Shown here: positions 18,622 to 27,018 of the stretch, piece after piece
Layout: each line of letters starts with the position of its first letter
Numbering within the stretch: position 1 is the first letter of the stretch
Assembly: GCF_007830545.1 (NCBI RefSeq)
Contig: NZ_VLLF01000006.1
Span: forward strand, 124,001-188,000
Length of the DNA: 64,000 nucleotides
Direction of reading: 5' to 3'
DNA from: Roseibium hamelinense
GTDB lineage: Bacteria; Pseudomonadota; Alphaproteobacteria; Rhizobiales; Stappiaceae
The notes under the pieces: model-generated
The model's database searches: none
The model's input: the letters and a program-made list of their open reading frames with translations, nothing else
Told to the model about the DNA's origin: nothing
Program-made: the position numbers and the translations under genes

Positions 18622-18637
18622 GGTATCTTAAAGGTAT
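18622..18637 (+). promoter_or_regulatory. Operator-like direct repeat before murQ
   Basis: GGTAT at 18622-18626 and again at 18633-18637, in GGTATCTTAAAGGTATT, matching the element before the kinase gene. The second unit lies five bases before the GTG start of murQ, so a bound regulator would also mask the AAGG ribosome site. Confidence 0.55.
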
Positions 18638-18642
18638 TATTT

Positions 18643-19554
18643 GTGGATCAGCGGGAGCTTTTGGCAGTGCAGGAATTGCGTCAAACAGAACAGTTACACG
18701 GCAATGCGATTGGGCTTGATACCTTGCCGCCCGGTGAAATTGCGGCCGCGATTGTTGGCGGTCAGGCGCAGGCTGTTGCTGCTGTCGACGCCGCCTTGAC
18801 CGAACTGACCCGCGCAGCTGACCTGATGGTTGAGGCGATGCGTGGGCAGGGGCGGCTGATCTATGCCGCCGCGGGTTCGTCAGGACTGATGGCTCTTGCA
18901 GATGCGGCAGAATTGTCCGGCACCTATGGCATCGCGCCGGACCGCATCCTGTTTTTCATGGCGGGCGGGGTCCCGGTGAGCGGTCACATGCCAGGTCATA
19001 CAGAAGATGACCGCGAGGCGGCAGGCCGCGACGCTGAAATTGCGCGTCAAGGAGACGTCGTTATCGCTTTAACAGCGAGTGGCACGACGCCTTATCCTGT
19101 CGAATTTGCATCAAGGGCACGTTCACGCGGTGCGAAGACGATTTGCCTTGCGAACAATCACGACGCGCAAATATTTGCTGAAGCCGATGTTGCGGTATGC
19201 CTGCCAACGCCAGCTGAAATCGTGGCCGGCTCGACCCGTCTTGGAGCTGCAACCGCCCAAAAGGCGGCGTTGAACACCATGTCGACCCTGATGGGAGTCC
19301 GCTTGGGGCACGTCCATGATGGCATGATGGTCAATCTCGTTGCGGACAATGAAAAACTGCGCGAGCGGGCAGCAAACATCGTCAGCCGCATTGCTGGGGT
19401 CGATCTGCAAACCGCTTTCAAGAGCCTGGAAACGGCGAAAGGCGAGGTCAAACCCGCCGTTCTTATCGCGCGGGGAGCCCCATCGCTCGACCGCGCCCAA
19501 CAACTGCTCGCGGACACTGAGGGGTATCTGCGGACAGCTATCGCTCGACTGTGA
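18643..19554 (+). CDS. murQ: N-acetylmuramic acid 6-phosphate etherase
   Basis: 303 residues of the SIS-fold etherase family. MurQ splits the lactyl ether of MurNAc-6-phosphate to give GlcNAc-6-phosphate and lactate. Conserved landmarks are LDTLPPGEIAAAI near the N-terminus, AAAGSSGLMALADAAEL with glutamate E90, GHTEDDREA with E121 (both at positions of known catalytic acids in the family), and LTASGTTPYP and GSTRLGAATAQKAALN downstream. The start is a GTG at 18643 preceded by AAGG. No upstream ATG is available. It leads the rightward operon and is divergent from the kinase, so its product feeds NagA encoded on the other arm. Confidence 0.93.
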   Translation: MDQRELLAVQELRQTEQLHGNAIGLDTLPPGEIAAAIVGGQAQAVAAVDAALTELTRAADLMVEAMRGQGRLIYAAAGSSGLMALADAAELSGTYGIAPDRILFFMAGGVPVSGHMPGHTEDDREAAGRDAEIARQGDVVIALTASGTTPYPVEFASRARSRGAKTICLANNHDAQIFAEADVAVCLPTPAEIVAGSTRLGAATAQKAALNTMSTLMGVRLGHVHDGMMVNLVADNEKLRERAANIVSRIAGVDLQTAFKSLETAKGEVKPAVLIARGAPSLDRAQQLLADTEGYLRTAIARL

Positions 19555-19595
19555 ACCGGCGCCGCCGGTCCTTAAAACCTATTGGGAGGTTTCTA

Positions 19596-20849
19596 ATGAA
19601 GCGCAAAAGTCTCTGTATTGCCCTGCTGGCAACAACCCTCTTGTCCGGCCCTGCTTTCGCAGAGGACGTCACGCTGACCATCGAGAGCTGGCGCAACGAC
19701 GACCTGACATTGTGGCAGGACAAGATCATTCCGGCTTTCGAGGCAAGCCATCCGGGCATCAAGGTCAAGTTTACCCCGTCCGCCCCGGCTGAATATAACG
19801 CGGTGCTTAATTCGAAGCTGGATGCGGGCAGTGCCGGAGACCTGATCACTTGCCGCCCGTTTGATGCTTCGCTCGCTCTTTATGACGCTGGCCATCTGGT
19901 CGATGTGTCGGGGCTTGAGAACATGTCGAACTTCTCCGATGTCGCGAAGTCCGCATGGCAGACGGATGACGCATCGGCCACCTTCTGCGTGCCGATGGCC
20001 TCGGTGATCCATGGTTTTATCTTCAACAAGGAAGCCTTCGAGGAAGTTGGCGTCGAGGTTCCAGAAACCGAAGCCGAATTCTTTGCCGCGCTTGATAAGT
20101 TTAAGGAAGATGGCTCCTACATCCCGCTTGCCATGGGCACGAACGACCAGTGGGAAGCGGCGACCATGGGCTACAACAACATCGGCCCGAACTACTGGAA
20201 AGGCGAGGAAGGCCGTCTTGCGCTGATCAAGGGCGAGCAAAAATTGACCGACGATCAGTGGGTTGCGCCCTTTGCCACGCTCGCCAAATGGGGCGCGTAC
20301 ATGGGCGATGGCTACGAGGCGCAAACCTATCCGGACAGCCAGAACATCTTCACGCTGGGCCGTGCTGCGATTTATCCGGCTGGCAGCTGGGAAATCACCG
20401 GTTTCAACGCTCAGGCCGATTTCGAAATGGGGGCTTTCAAGCCGCCGGTGCAAAATGCCGGTGACACCTGCTACATCTCGGATCACACGGACATCGCAAT
20501 CGGCTTGAACGCAGACAGCCCGAACGCGGATGCTGCCAAGACCTTCCTGAACTGGGTGGGGTCCGAAGAGTTCGCGACGCTTTATGCAAACGCACTGCCG
20601 GGCTTCTTCTCCCTGTCGAACCATAACGTGTCCATGGAAGATCCGTTGGCGCAGGAATTCGTGTCCTGGCGCGGTGAGTGCGAATCCACCATCCGCTCGA
20701 CCTATCAGATCCTGTCCCGGGGTACGCCAAACCTTGAGAACGAGACCTGGGGCGCCTCGGTGGCCGCGATCAAGGGAACGGAAACGCCTGAACAGCTTGG
20801 TCAACAGCTGCAGGAAGGCCTCGCAAGCTGGTACGAGCCGCAGCAGTAA
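19596..20849 (+). CDS. Sugar ABC transporter periplasmic binding protein (family 1)
   Basis: 417 residues with a signal peptide MKRKSLCIALLATTLLSGPAFA cut before EDVTLTIESW. The mature part has the family-1 pattern FEASHPGIKVKFTP and TCRPFDASLALYDAGHL. It binds a sugar or oligosaccharide in the periplasm. The start at 19596 has GGGAGG upstream, and an in-frame ATG at 19551 would put an arginine-rich tail before the signal peptide. It follows murQ by 41 bp, so the ligand is probably a peptidoglycan sugar such as MurNAc, GlcNAc or their disaccharide. That is inferred from context. A hairpin follows the stop. Confidence 0.9.
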   Translation: MKRKSLCIALLATTLLSGPAFAEDVTLTIESWRNDDLTLWQDKIIPAFEASHPGIKVKFTPSAPAEYNAVLNSKLDAGSAGDLITCRPFDASLALYDAGHLVDVSGLENMSNFSDVAKSAWQTDDASATFCVPMASVIHGFIFNKEAFEEVGVEVPETEAEFFAALDKFKEDGSYIPLAMGTNDQWEAATMGYNNIGPNYWKGEEGRLALIKGEQKLTDDQWVAPFATLAKWGAYMGDGYEAQTYPDSQNIFTLGRAAIYPAGSWEITGFNAQADFEMGAFKPPVQNAGDTCYISDHTDIAIGLNADSPNADAAKTFLNWVGSEEFATLYANALPGFFSLSNHNVSMEDPLAQEFVSWRGECESTIRSTYQILSRGTPNLENETWGASVAAIKGTETPEQLGQQLQEGLASWYEPQQ

Positions 20850-20887
20850 TCTGTCGACCTGATTCCGGCTCCGGGCTTTGTGTCCGG

Positions 20888-20907
20888 GGCCGCTTTTGCA
20901 AGCGGCC
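20888..20907 (+). promoter_or_regulatory. Intercistronic hairpin after the sugar-binding-protein gene
   Basis: GGCCGCTT (20888-20895) pairs perfectly with AAGCGGCC (20900-20907) around a TTGC loop. It ends a few bases before the GGGAGG of the next permease gene and no T tract follows. It probably stabilises the upstream message or attenuates read-through. Confidence 0.6.
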
Positions 20908-20918
20908 GGGAGGAAACC

Positions 20919-21833
20919 GTGAAGTCTTCGCGCATAAAATGGCATGTGGTCGTGTTCTTGGCGCCAGCGGTTCTGGTCTACACCGCGATCATGATCTTCC
21001 CGCTGTTCAACACATTGCGGCTGGCGCTCTACACGGAGACCGATCAGGTCCGGGTGTTTGTCGGGTTGGCGAATTTCATGACGCTGTTTGGCGATCCGCG
21101 CTGGTCTGAGAGCTTCTGGAATGCCCTGGGCAACAATTTCTGGTTCTTCCTCGTCCACATGCTGGTTCAGAACCCGATCGGGATTGCTCTGGCGGCAATC
21201 CTCAGCCACCCAAGATTGCGTTTTGCAAGCTTTTATCGGTCGGCGATTTTCGTGCCGACGATCCTGTCCTTCGTCATCGTCGGCTTTGCCTGGAAATTGA
21301 TCCTCTCGCCTATTTGGGGGATCGCGCCGGATATGCTTTCGGCTGTCGGGCTAAAAAGCCTGTTTGCGCCCTGGCTCGGAAAGGAAGAATACGCCTTGAC
21401 GACGCTGGCGCTGATCTCGGTCTGGCAGTTTGTCGGCATCCCCATGATGCTGATCTATGCCGCACTGCTCTCCATCCCGGAAGAAATCTTGGAGGCCGGT
21501 GAGGTCGACGGCATCACGGGTCTGTCCGCGTTCTGGAAGATCAAGCTGCCGCTGATCCTGCCGTCGATCGGGATCATCTCGATCCTGACCTTTGTCGGAA
21601 ATTTCAATGCCTTCGACCTGATTTATGCCGCTCAAGGAGCGCTCGCCGGGCCCGATTTCTCGACCGATATCCTCGGCACCTTCATGTACCGGACGTTCTT
21701 CGGCTTCCAGCTTCAGCTGGGGGATCCCCATATGGGGTCGGCGATAGCGACCGCAATGTTCGCGATCATTCTGGTCGGTGTGTGCGTTTATCTGTTCGGC
21801 ATTCAAACGCGCCTCAAGCGCTACCAGTTCTGA
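20919..21833 (+). CDS. Sugar ABC transporter permease 1 (MalF/UgpA type)
   Basis: 304 residues with about six membrane segments. It begins with WHVVVFLAPAVLVYTAIMIFPLF and carries the EAA loop EAGEVDGITGLSAFWKIKLPLI. I chose the GTG at 20919, which has CGGGAGGAAACC directly before it. The upstream GTG at 20880 lies ahead of the hairpin and would add 13 residues. This inner-membrane subunit pairs with the permease at 21847 and the ATPase at 23716. It is part of the murQ operon. Confidence 0.92.
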   Translation: MKSSRIKWHVVVFLAPAVLVYTAIMIFPLFNTLRLALYTETDQVRVFVGLANFMTLFGDPRWSESFWNALGNNFWFFLVHMLVQNPIGIALAAILSHPRLRFASFYRSAIFVPTILSFVIVGFAWKLILSPIWGIAPDMLSAVGLKSLFAPWLGKEEYALTTLALISVWQFVGIPMMLIYAALLSIPEEILEAGEVDGITGLSAFWKIKLPLILPSIGIISILTFVGNFNAFDLIYAAQGALAGPDFSTDILGTFMYRTFFGFQLQLGDPHMGSAIATAMFAIILVGVCVYLFGIQTRLKRYQF

Positions 21834-21846
21834 GGAGCGTTTCAAG

Positions 21847-22686
21847 ATGAACAAGGCCCGCCAAAACCCGGTCAACGTCATCGCCGCCCATGGTGCGTTG
21901 ATCCTCTACACCCTGATCGCGCTGTTTCCCGTCTTCGTGATTGTGATCAACAGCTTCAAGAGCCGCAGAGACATCTTCCGTGAACCGCTGGCCTTGCCGG
22001 ACGCGGACAGCTTTTCGATGATCGGGTATCAAACCGTACTCAAGCAGGGCGACTTCTTTCTGTATTTCCAGAACTCGCTGATTGTCACCGTCTGCTCGTT
22101 GTTCTTTATCTTGCTGTTTGGGGCGATGGCCGCGTTCGCCTTGTCCGAATACCGGTTCAAGGGCAACACCTTGATGGGGTTGTATCTGGCGCTCGGCATC
22201 ATGATCCCGATCCGGATCGGCACGGTCGCGATCCTTGACCTGATGGTTCAAACGGGACTGGTCAACACACTGTTTGCGCTCATCCTTGTCTATACGGCAC
22301 AAGGCCTTCCTCTGGCGGTGTTCATCCTGTCCGAGTTCATGCGCCAGGTGTCGGAGGATCTCAAAAACGCCGGCCGCATTGATGGGTTGAGCGAGTACAC
22401 GATTTTCTTCCGGCTGGTATTGCCGCTTGTACGGCCTGCCATGGCGACCGTGGCGGTCTTCAACATGATCCCGATCTGGAACGATCTGTGGTTCCCGTTG
22501 ATCCTCGCGCCAGCAGAGGAAACCAAGACGCTGACGCTTGGCAGCCAGGTCTTCATCGGCCAGTTCGTGACGGACTGGAATGCGGTCTTGTCCGCATTGT
22601 CGCTGGCCATCCTGCCTGTCATGGCGCTTTACGTGATCTTCTCGCGCCAGCTGATCCGCGGCATCACATCGGGAGCCGTCAAATGA
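21847..22686 (+). CDS. Sugar ABC transporter permease 2 (MalG/UgpE type)
   Basis: 279 residues, about six membrane segments, with the EAA-type loop NAGRIDGLSEYTIFFRLVLPLVRPA and the MalG-like start LYTLIALFPVFVIVINSFKSRRDIF. GAGGAG precedes the ATG at 21847 at about ten bases, while an in-frame ATG at 21778 lies inside the preceding gene. Its stop overlaps the ATG of the oxidoreductase gene by four bases. It completes the membrane channel of the presumed peptidoglycan-sugar importer. Confidence 0.92.
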   Translation: MNKARQNPVNVIAAHGALILYTLIALFPVFVIVINSFKSRRDIFREPLALPDADSFSMIGYQTVLKQGDFFLYFQNSLIVTVCSLFFILLFGAMAAFALSEYRFKGNTLMGLYLALGIMIPIRIGTVAILDLMVQTGLVNTLFALILVYTAQGLPLAVFILSEFMRQVSEDLKNAGRIDGLSEYTIFFRLVLPLVRPAMATVAVFNMIPIWNDLWFPLILAPAEETKTLTLGSQVFIGQFVTDWNAVLSALSLAILPVMALYVIFSRQLIRGITSGAVK

Positions 22687-23711
22687 TCCGCGTTCTTGTC
22701 ATAGGTCTTGGCAGCATGGGGCTTAGTCATGCGCTGGCGCATACGCGCGGGCGGTCCGAACTGGTTGGGCTGATGGCGCGCGGACCCCGGCCGGATCTGC
22801 CGGAAGCGCTGGATGGCGTGCCCTATTTCACCGATCTCGACGAGGCGTTGGCGGAAACACGGCCCGACCTTGTTGTGGTGGCAACCTACACCGAGAGCCA
22901 CAAGCCGTTTGCCATGAAGGCGATGCTGGCGGGAGCCCATGTCTTTTGCGAAAAACCTCTGGCCGCAACGGTTGAAGACGCCAACGTGATGGTGGCAATG
23001 GCCAAACAGACGGGCCGCAAACTGATGATCGGCTACATCCTGCGCCACCATCCAAGTTGGCAGCAGTTTGTTGCCGAGGCGCGCGCGCTGGGCGGGCCGT
23101 ATGTCTTCCGGATGAATCTCAACCAGCAAAGCAGCGGGGCGACCTGGGAAACCCACAAGCACCTGATGTCATCGGTCAGCCCGATCGTTGATTGCGGTGT
23201 CCACTATGTCGATGTCATGTGCCAGATCACGGACGCCATGCCGGTTCGGGTCCATGGGATCGGTCTGCGTCTGTCCCATGAAATCGCCGAGGACATGTAC
23301 AATTACGGCCAGTTTCAGGTGGCGTTCTCCGATGGGTCTGTCGGCTGGTATGAGGCCGGCTGGGGGCCGATGATGTCGGAGACAGCCCATTTCGTGAAAG
23401 ATGTGGTCAGTCCGAAAGGCTCGGTATCGATCGCAGACGTCAAGGAGACCGGCTCCGACGATGTCGACAGCCACACCGCAGTTGGAAAACTGCTCGTTCA
23501 CACGCTGTCCGGCGACCGCCTGGTCGACTTTCCCGGTGAGCCGGGCCATCAGGAGCTGTGCGATGCAGAACAGCTTGCCATGATCGAGGCGATTGAAAAT
23601 GACCTCGATCTGACCCGTCACATGAATGACGCCGTGCAATCTCTGCGGATTTGCCTTGCCGCGGACGAGAGCATCCGCACCGGCACCCCGATAGACCTTT
23701 CCGGAGCCTGA
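22683..23711 (+). CDS. Gfo/Idh/MocA-family oxidoreductase
   Basis: 342 residues. The N-terminal Rossmann motif is VLVIGLGSMGLSHA, the EKP motif appears as CEKPLAATVEDA near residue 93, and the C-terminal alpha/beta domain contains DCGVHYVDVM. The family oxidises or reduces sugars with NAD(P). The ATG overlaps the permease stop (ATGA), so it is firmly part of the murQ operon between permease and ATPase genes. No such step is needed in the known MurNAc to GlcNAc-6-phosphate route, so it may handle a modified or anhydro sugar. I see no evidence for a particular substrate. Confidence 0.88.
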   Translation: MIRVLVIGLGSMGLSHALAHTRGRSELVGLMARGPRPDLPEALDGVPYFTDLDEALAETRPDLVVVATYTESHKPFAMKAMLAGAHVFCEKPLAATVEDANVMVAMAKQTGRKLMIGYILRHHPSWQQFVAEARALGGPYVFRMNLNQQSSGATWETHKHLMSSVSPIVDCGVHYVDVMCQITDAMPVRVHGIGLRLSHEIAEDMYNYGQFQVAFSDGSVGWYEAGWGPMMSETAHFVKDVVSPKGSVSIADVKETGSDDVDSHTAVGKLLVHTLSGDRLVDFPGEPGHQELCDAEQLAMIEAIENDLDLTRHMNDAVQSLRICLAADESIRTGTPIDLSGA

Positions 23712-23715
23712 CCCG

Positions 23716-24714
23716 ATGACTGCGCTTACACTTTCAAACGTCAACAAGTCTTTTGGCGCCGTGCATGTCCTGAAAGACATCAATCTCTCGGTTGAGGAGG
23801 GCGAATTCGTTGTCTTCGTCGGCCCGTCGGGCTGTGGCAAGTCCACGCTTTTGCGTGTGATCGCAGGGCTGGAGGACGCGACATCTGGAATCATAGACAT
23901 TGGCGGGACGGTGGTGAATACGGTGCCGCCGGCAAAGCGTGGCATTGCCATGGTGTTTCAGTCCTATGCGCTTTATCCGCACCTGAATGTGCGCGACAAC
24001 ATGGCGCTCGCGCTCAAGCAAGAAAAACGCCCCAAAGCGGAAATTGAAAAGCGGGTTGCCGAGGCCAGCCGTATGCTGTCGCTTGAAGCTTATCTTAACC
24101 GCCGCCCGGCCGAACTGTCCGGCGGGCAGCGGCAGCGCGTTGCCATTGGCCGCGCCGTGGTGCGCGAGCCAAAGCTGTTCCTGTTTGATGAACCCTTGTC
24201 GAACCTGGATGCCGCCTTGCGCATGAACACGCGGCTGGAGATTGCCAAGCTGCACCGTCAGCTGGCAGCGAGCATGATCTATGTGACGCACGACCAGACC
24301 GAGGCGATGACACTGGCGGACAAGATCGTCGTTTTGCGCGACGGCCGGGTGGAACAGGTCGGCAGCCCGATGGAGCTCTACAACAATCCGGCCAACCGTT
24401 TCGTTGCGGAGTTTTTGGGCTCCCCGTCGATGAATTTTGTCCCTGCAGAGCGGCTCGGCGGCCCGGCCGACCAGGAGATCGGCATCCGCCCGGAACATGT
24501 TCAAATCGCAGAGTCAGGGGTTTTGTCGGGGCCGGTCGTGCATGTCGAGCAGCTGGGCGGCGACACCAACATCTTGGTCGATATCGGCTATGAGATGCCG
24601 TTTACCGTGCGCATGTTTGGCCAGTATCCGGTTGGGACTGGAACGACCGTCAATCTCGCTTTTTCTACCGAAAACACCTACCGCTTTACACGGGACGGCG
24701 TCCGACAGGTTTAG
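23716..24714 (+). CDS. Sugar ABC transporter ATPase (UgpC/MsmK-like)
   Basis: 332 residues. Walker A is GPSGCGKST, the signature LSGGQRQRVAIGRAVV, Walker B LFLFDEPLSNLD, and the H-loop YVTHDQTEAMTLAD. A C-terminal TOBE domain of the MalK/UgpC type follows. It powers the importer formed by the two permeases upstream. It starts five bases after the oxidoreductase stop and ends the operon. A hairpin about 70 bp downstream may terminate transcription. Confidence 0.93.
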   Translation: MTALTLSNVNKSFGAVHVLKDINLSVEEGEFVVFVGPSGCGKSTLLRVIAGLEDATSGIIDIGGTVVNTVPPAKRGIAMVFQSYALYPHLNVRDNMALALKQEKRPKAEIEKRVAEASRMLSLEAYLNRRPAELSGGQRQRVAIGRAVVREPKLFLFDEPLSNLDAALRMNTRLEIAKLHRQLAASMIYVTHDQTEAMTLADKIVVLRDGRVEQVGSPMELYNNPANRFVAEFLGSPSMNFVPAERLGGPADQEIGIRPEHVQIAESGVLSGPVVHVEQLGGDTNILVDIGYEMPFTVRMFGQYPVGTGTTVNLAFSTENTYRFTRDGVRQV

Positions 24715-24784
24715 GGCTGTTTTGATCTCATTGCGATCGTCGGTATTTTCATTTGTCTGCTTTACTTGAAATGGCCTCAGAAGC

Positions 24785-24805
24785 CACCGCAGCATGTCTG
24801 CGGTG
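24785..24805 (+). terminator. Possible terminator of the murQ operon
   Basis: CACCGCAG (24785-24792) and CTGCGGTG (24798-24805) form a perfect 8-bp stem with a five-base loop. A broken T-rich stretch, gatttatttttctactttt, follows about 12 bases later. The gap between the stem and the T run makes it a weak candidate. Confidence 0.45.
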
Positions 24806-25222
24806 TTGCTGTGTCGATTTATTTTTCTACTTTTGCGCGAGATTGCATAAAGATTAGCGATTTGTAATGTGTGAAAAATGAGCAGAGTATGAGTTGCACA
24901 CCATGCATTTTTTCTCTTTATTCGGATGCTTTTTTCAAGTTAATTTGAAGAAATATGCCAAAAAATTATTGAGTCTCTGTCACTTTTTAAGAAAATAAAA
25001 CAATTGGTCAAAAAATATATTGCACTGCAAAAAATATAGGCAACTTCCCGTGTCGCAAATTTGAAACAATGAATTTGCCCAAAGGGGTGGCCGAACCGGT
25101 GTGGTTCGTGTTTTGTTACCAGCATGTCGCAGAACAACATCTCGCACTCTTACGAATGCCGGGATGCTACGTACGGGAATTGCTGCCCGCGCGGCAATGA
25201 ATAGAACCGGAAGGGGAGACAT
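24806..25222. other. AT-rich intergenic region and leader of the peptide-transport operon
   Basis: About 420 bp without a convincing gene. The first 250 bp are strongly AT-rich. Two small structures lie closer to the next gene: CGAACC / GGTTCG (25092-25097 and 25103-25108), and a leader stem ATTGCTGC / GCGGCAAT (25179-25186 and 25191-25198) with one G-U pair, ending 25 bases before the ATG at 25223. The promoter of the operon must lie here, but I could not place it. Confidence 0.45.
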
Positions 25223-26833
25223 ATGACAAAGTCCAAAGACACTGAGTTACTAAATCGACTTGAGCAAGCCGCCCGCACCGGCGGCATCACGAAACGTGAA
25301 TTCATCCGATATTCCGTACTCGCAGGTGTGACGGCTTCAACAGCGACCGGCCTTTGGTCCACAAAAGCCAAGGCGCAGCCGAAGTCCGGCGGGACATTTC
25401 GCTGGGGTATTCACGACGGCAACACTTCTGATTCACATGACCCAGGCACCTATCTCACCCGGGTGATGATCTTCCTGGCCCACACACACCGCAGCTTCTT
25501 GACCATGATCATGGGTGACGGCTCCTTGGGGCCTGACCTTGCAGATTCTTGGGAAGCCAGCGCTGACGCGTCAACGTGGACGTTCAAGATCAATGAAAAC
25601 GCTTCTTTCCACAGCGGTAAGAAAGTGACCGCCGACGACGTGATCGCGTCTTTGAATCACCACCGCGGTGACGACACCACGTCAGCAGCCAAGGCGCTCC
25701 TGTCTGATGTTGTCGACATCAAAAAAGACGGCGACTACACGGTGATTGTTGAGCTGACAGGCGGCAATGCCGACTTCCCGTGGTTGATGACCGACTATCA
25801 CCTGGCCATTTGCCCAGCGAATGAAGACGGTACGCTGAACTGGCAGTCGGGCGATGGCTGCGGACCGTACAAGATCGAGAATGGTGAATTCGGTGTGCAG
25901 TTTAGCCTCAGCAAGCATGATGGCTGGCATGGTGAAGGCGCCTACTTCGACAATGTTGAGCTGATCACACTGAATGATCCGAACGCACGTCAAACGGCGC
26001 TCGTGACAGGCGATGTGGACGCGGTTTCATTGATTGAGCTCAAGACAATGGGCTTGCTGCAGCGCAATCCGAACATCACCATCCACAATATCCCGTCGGC
26101 TGGTGCCATTACGCTTCCAATGCATTGCGACACAGCTCCGTTCGACAATGTCGATGTTCGCAAGGCGCTAAAGCTTGCAATGAACCGCGACGACATCATC
26201 GAAAAGATCACCTTTGGTGCATCCACCAAGGGCAATGACTTCCACCATTCGCCGGCACAGCCGTACTGGCCGGATGGCATTCCGCAGCATGACTACGATC
26301 CGGACCAGGCGAAGTCCTTGCTGAAGAAGGCAGGTGCAGAAGGCCTCACAGTTTCGCTAAGCACAGCAGACAGTGTCTATGCCGGTGCAGTTGATATGGC
26401 CGTACTCTATGCAGAGCATGCCAAGGCTGCAGGTATGAATATCAACGTCGTGCGTGAGCCAAACGATGGCTACTACTCAGATGTTTGGTTGAAGAAGCCG
26501 TTCTGCCTTGTTTCTTGGGGCGCGCGTCCAACGCCGGACGTGATGTACACCCTGGCCTACAAGGATGATGCTGCGTGGAATGAATCCCGCTGGAAAAATC
26601 CTGAGTTCAACGAGTTGTTGATCAAGGCGAAGGCTGAGCTGGATGACAACCTCCGGGCAGAAATGTACCGGGATATGGCGATCCTTGCGAAGGATGATGG
26701 CGGAACGATTATTCCGTTCTTCAACAACTTTGTGTACGCCAACAGCTCCAAGGTCGGCACGCCCGATCAGCTTGCGGCCAGCTGGGAAAATGACGGCGCT
26801 CGCGCCGCAAGCCGCTGGTGGTTTGAATCCTGA
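25223..26833 (+). CDS. Peptide-type ABC transporter binding protein (family 5)
   Basis: 536 residues. The long N-terminal export signal GGITKREFIRYSVLAGVTAS looks like a Tat signal with KR in place of twin arginine, cut near AQPKSGG. The mature protein has the family-5 start SGGTFRWGIHDG and the conserved LADSWEASADASTWTFKINE and FHSGKKVTADDV segments. Such proteins bind peptides, opines or other solutes for the dipeptide-type permease. GGGGAG precedes the ATG. It heads a four-gene operon, and the genes beside it do not reveal the ligand. A 10-bp hairpin follows. Confidence 0.9.
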   Translation: MTKSKDTELLNRLEQAARTGGITKREFIRYSVLAGVTASTATGLWSTKAKAQPKSGGTFRWGIHDGNTSDSHDPGTYLTRVMIFLAHTHRSFLTMIMGDGSLGPDLADSWEASADASTWTFKINENASFHSGKKVTADDVIASLNHHRGDDTTSAAKALLSDVVDIKKDGDYTVIVELTGGNADFPWLMTDYHLAICPANEDGTLNWQSGDGCGPYKIENGEFGVQFSLSKHDGWHGEGAYFDNVELITLNDPNARQTALVTGDVDAVSLIELKTMGLLQRNPNITIHNIPSAGAITLPMHCDTAPFDNVDVRKALKLAMNRDDIIEKITFGASTKGNDFHHSPAQPYWPDGIPQHDYDPDQAKSLLKKAGAEGLTVSLSTADSVYAGAVDMAVLYAEHAKAAGMNINVVREPNDGYYSDVWLKKPFCLVSWGARPTPDVMYTLAYKDDAAWNESRWKNPEFNELLIKAKAELDDNLRAEMYRDMAILAKDDGGTIIPFFNNFVYANSSKVGTPDQLAASWENDGARAASRWWFES

Positions 26834-26883
26834 TCCAGACGGGATTTCAGGCCGACAATTGATCGCCTGAACACGAATACAGA

Positions 26884-26910
26884 GGACCGGCCCGCATTCT
26901 GGGCCGGTCC
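26884..26910 (+). promoter_or_regulatory. Intercistronic hairpin after the family-5 binding-protein gene
   Basis: GGACCGGCCC (26884-26893) pairs perfectly with GGGCCGGTCC (26901-26910) around a seven-base loop. It lies between the binding-protein stop (26833) and the first permease start (27019). There is no T tract. It is the strongest GC stem of this kind in the window after that at 54537. Confidence 0.65.
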
Positions 26911-27018
26911 CCACTCCAAAGCACTGGCTCCGCTGAAAGCCAACGTCAAGAAAACAGGACGCGGAGCCAAAATGTGCCGGCCTATTGCGGGGCGGGCGTC
27001 CACATTCTGGAGGGACAT

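Noticed and set aside
18500..18650. Classic palindromic NagR/DasR-type operator
   Set aside because: I looked for a GGTCTAGACC-like palindrome between the two arms and found only the GGTAT direct repeats.
19593..21209. Open minus-strand frame of 538 codons
   Set aside because: It is antisense to the sugar-binding-protein and permease genes, has arginine/glutamine-rich composition typical of shadow frames, and has no ribosome site or family motif.
24940..25222. Short minus-strand frames in the AT-rich gap
   Set aside because: Low-complexity composition, no ribosome sites and no family resemblance. Treated as non-coding.
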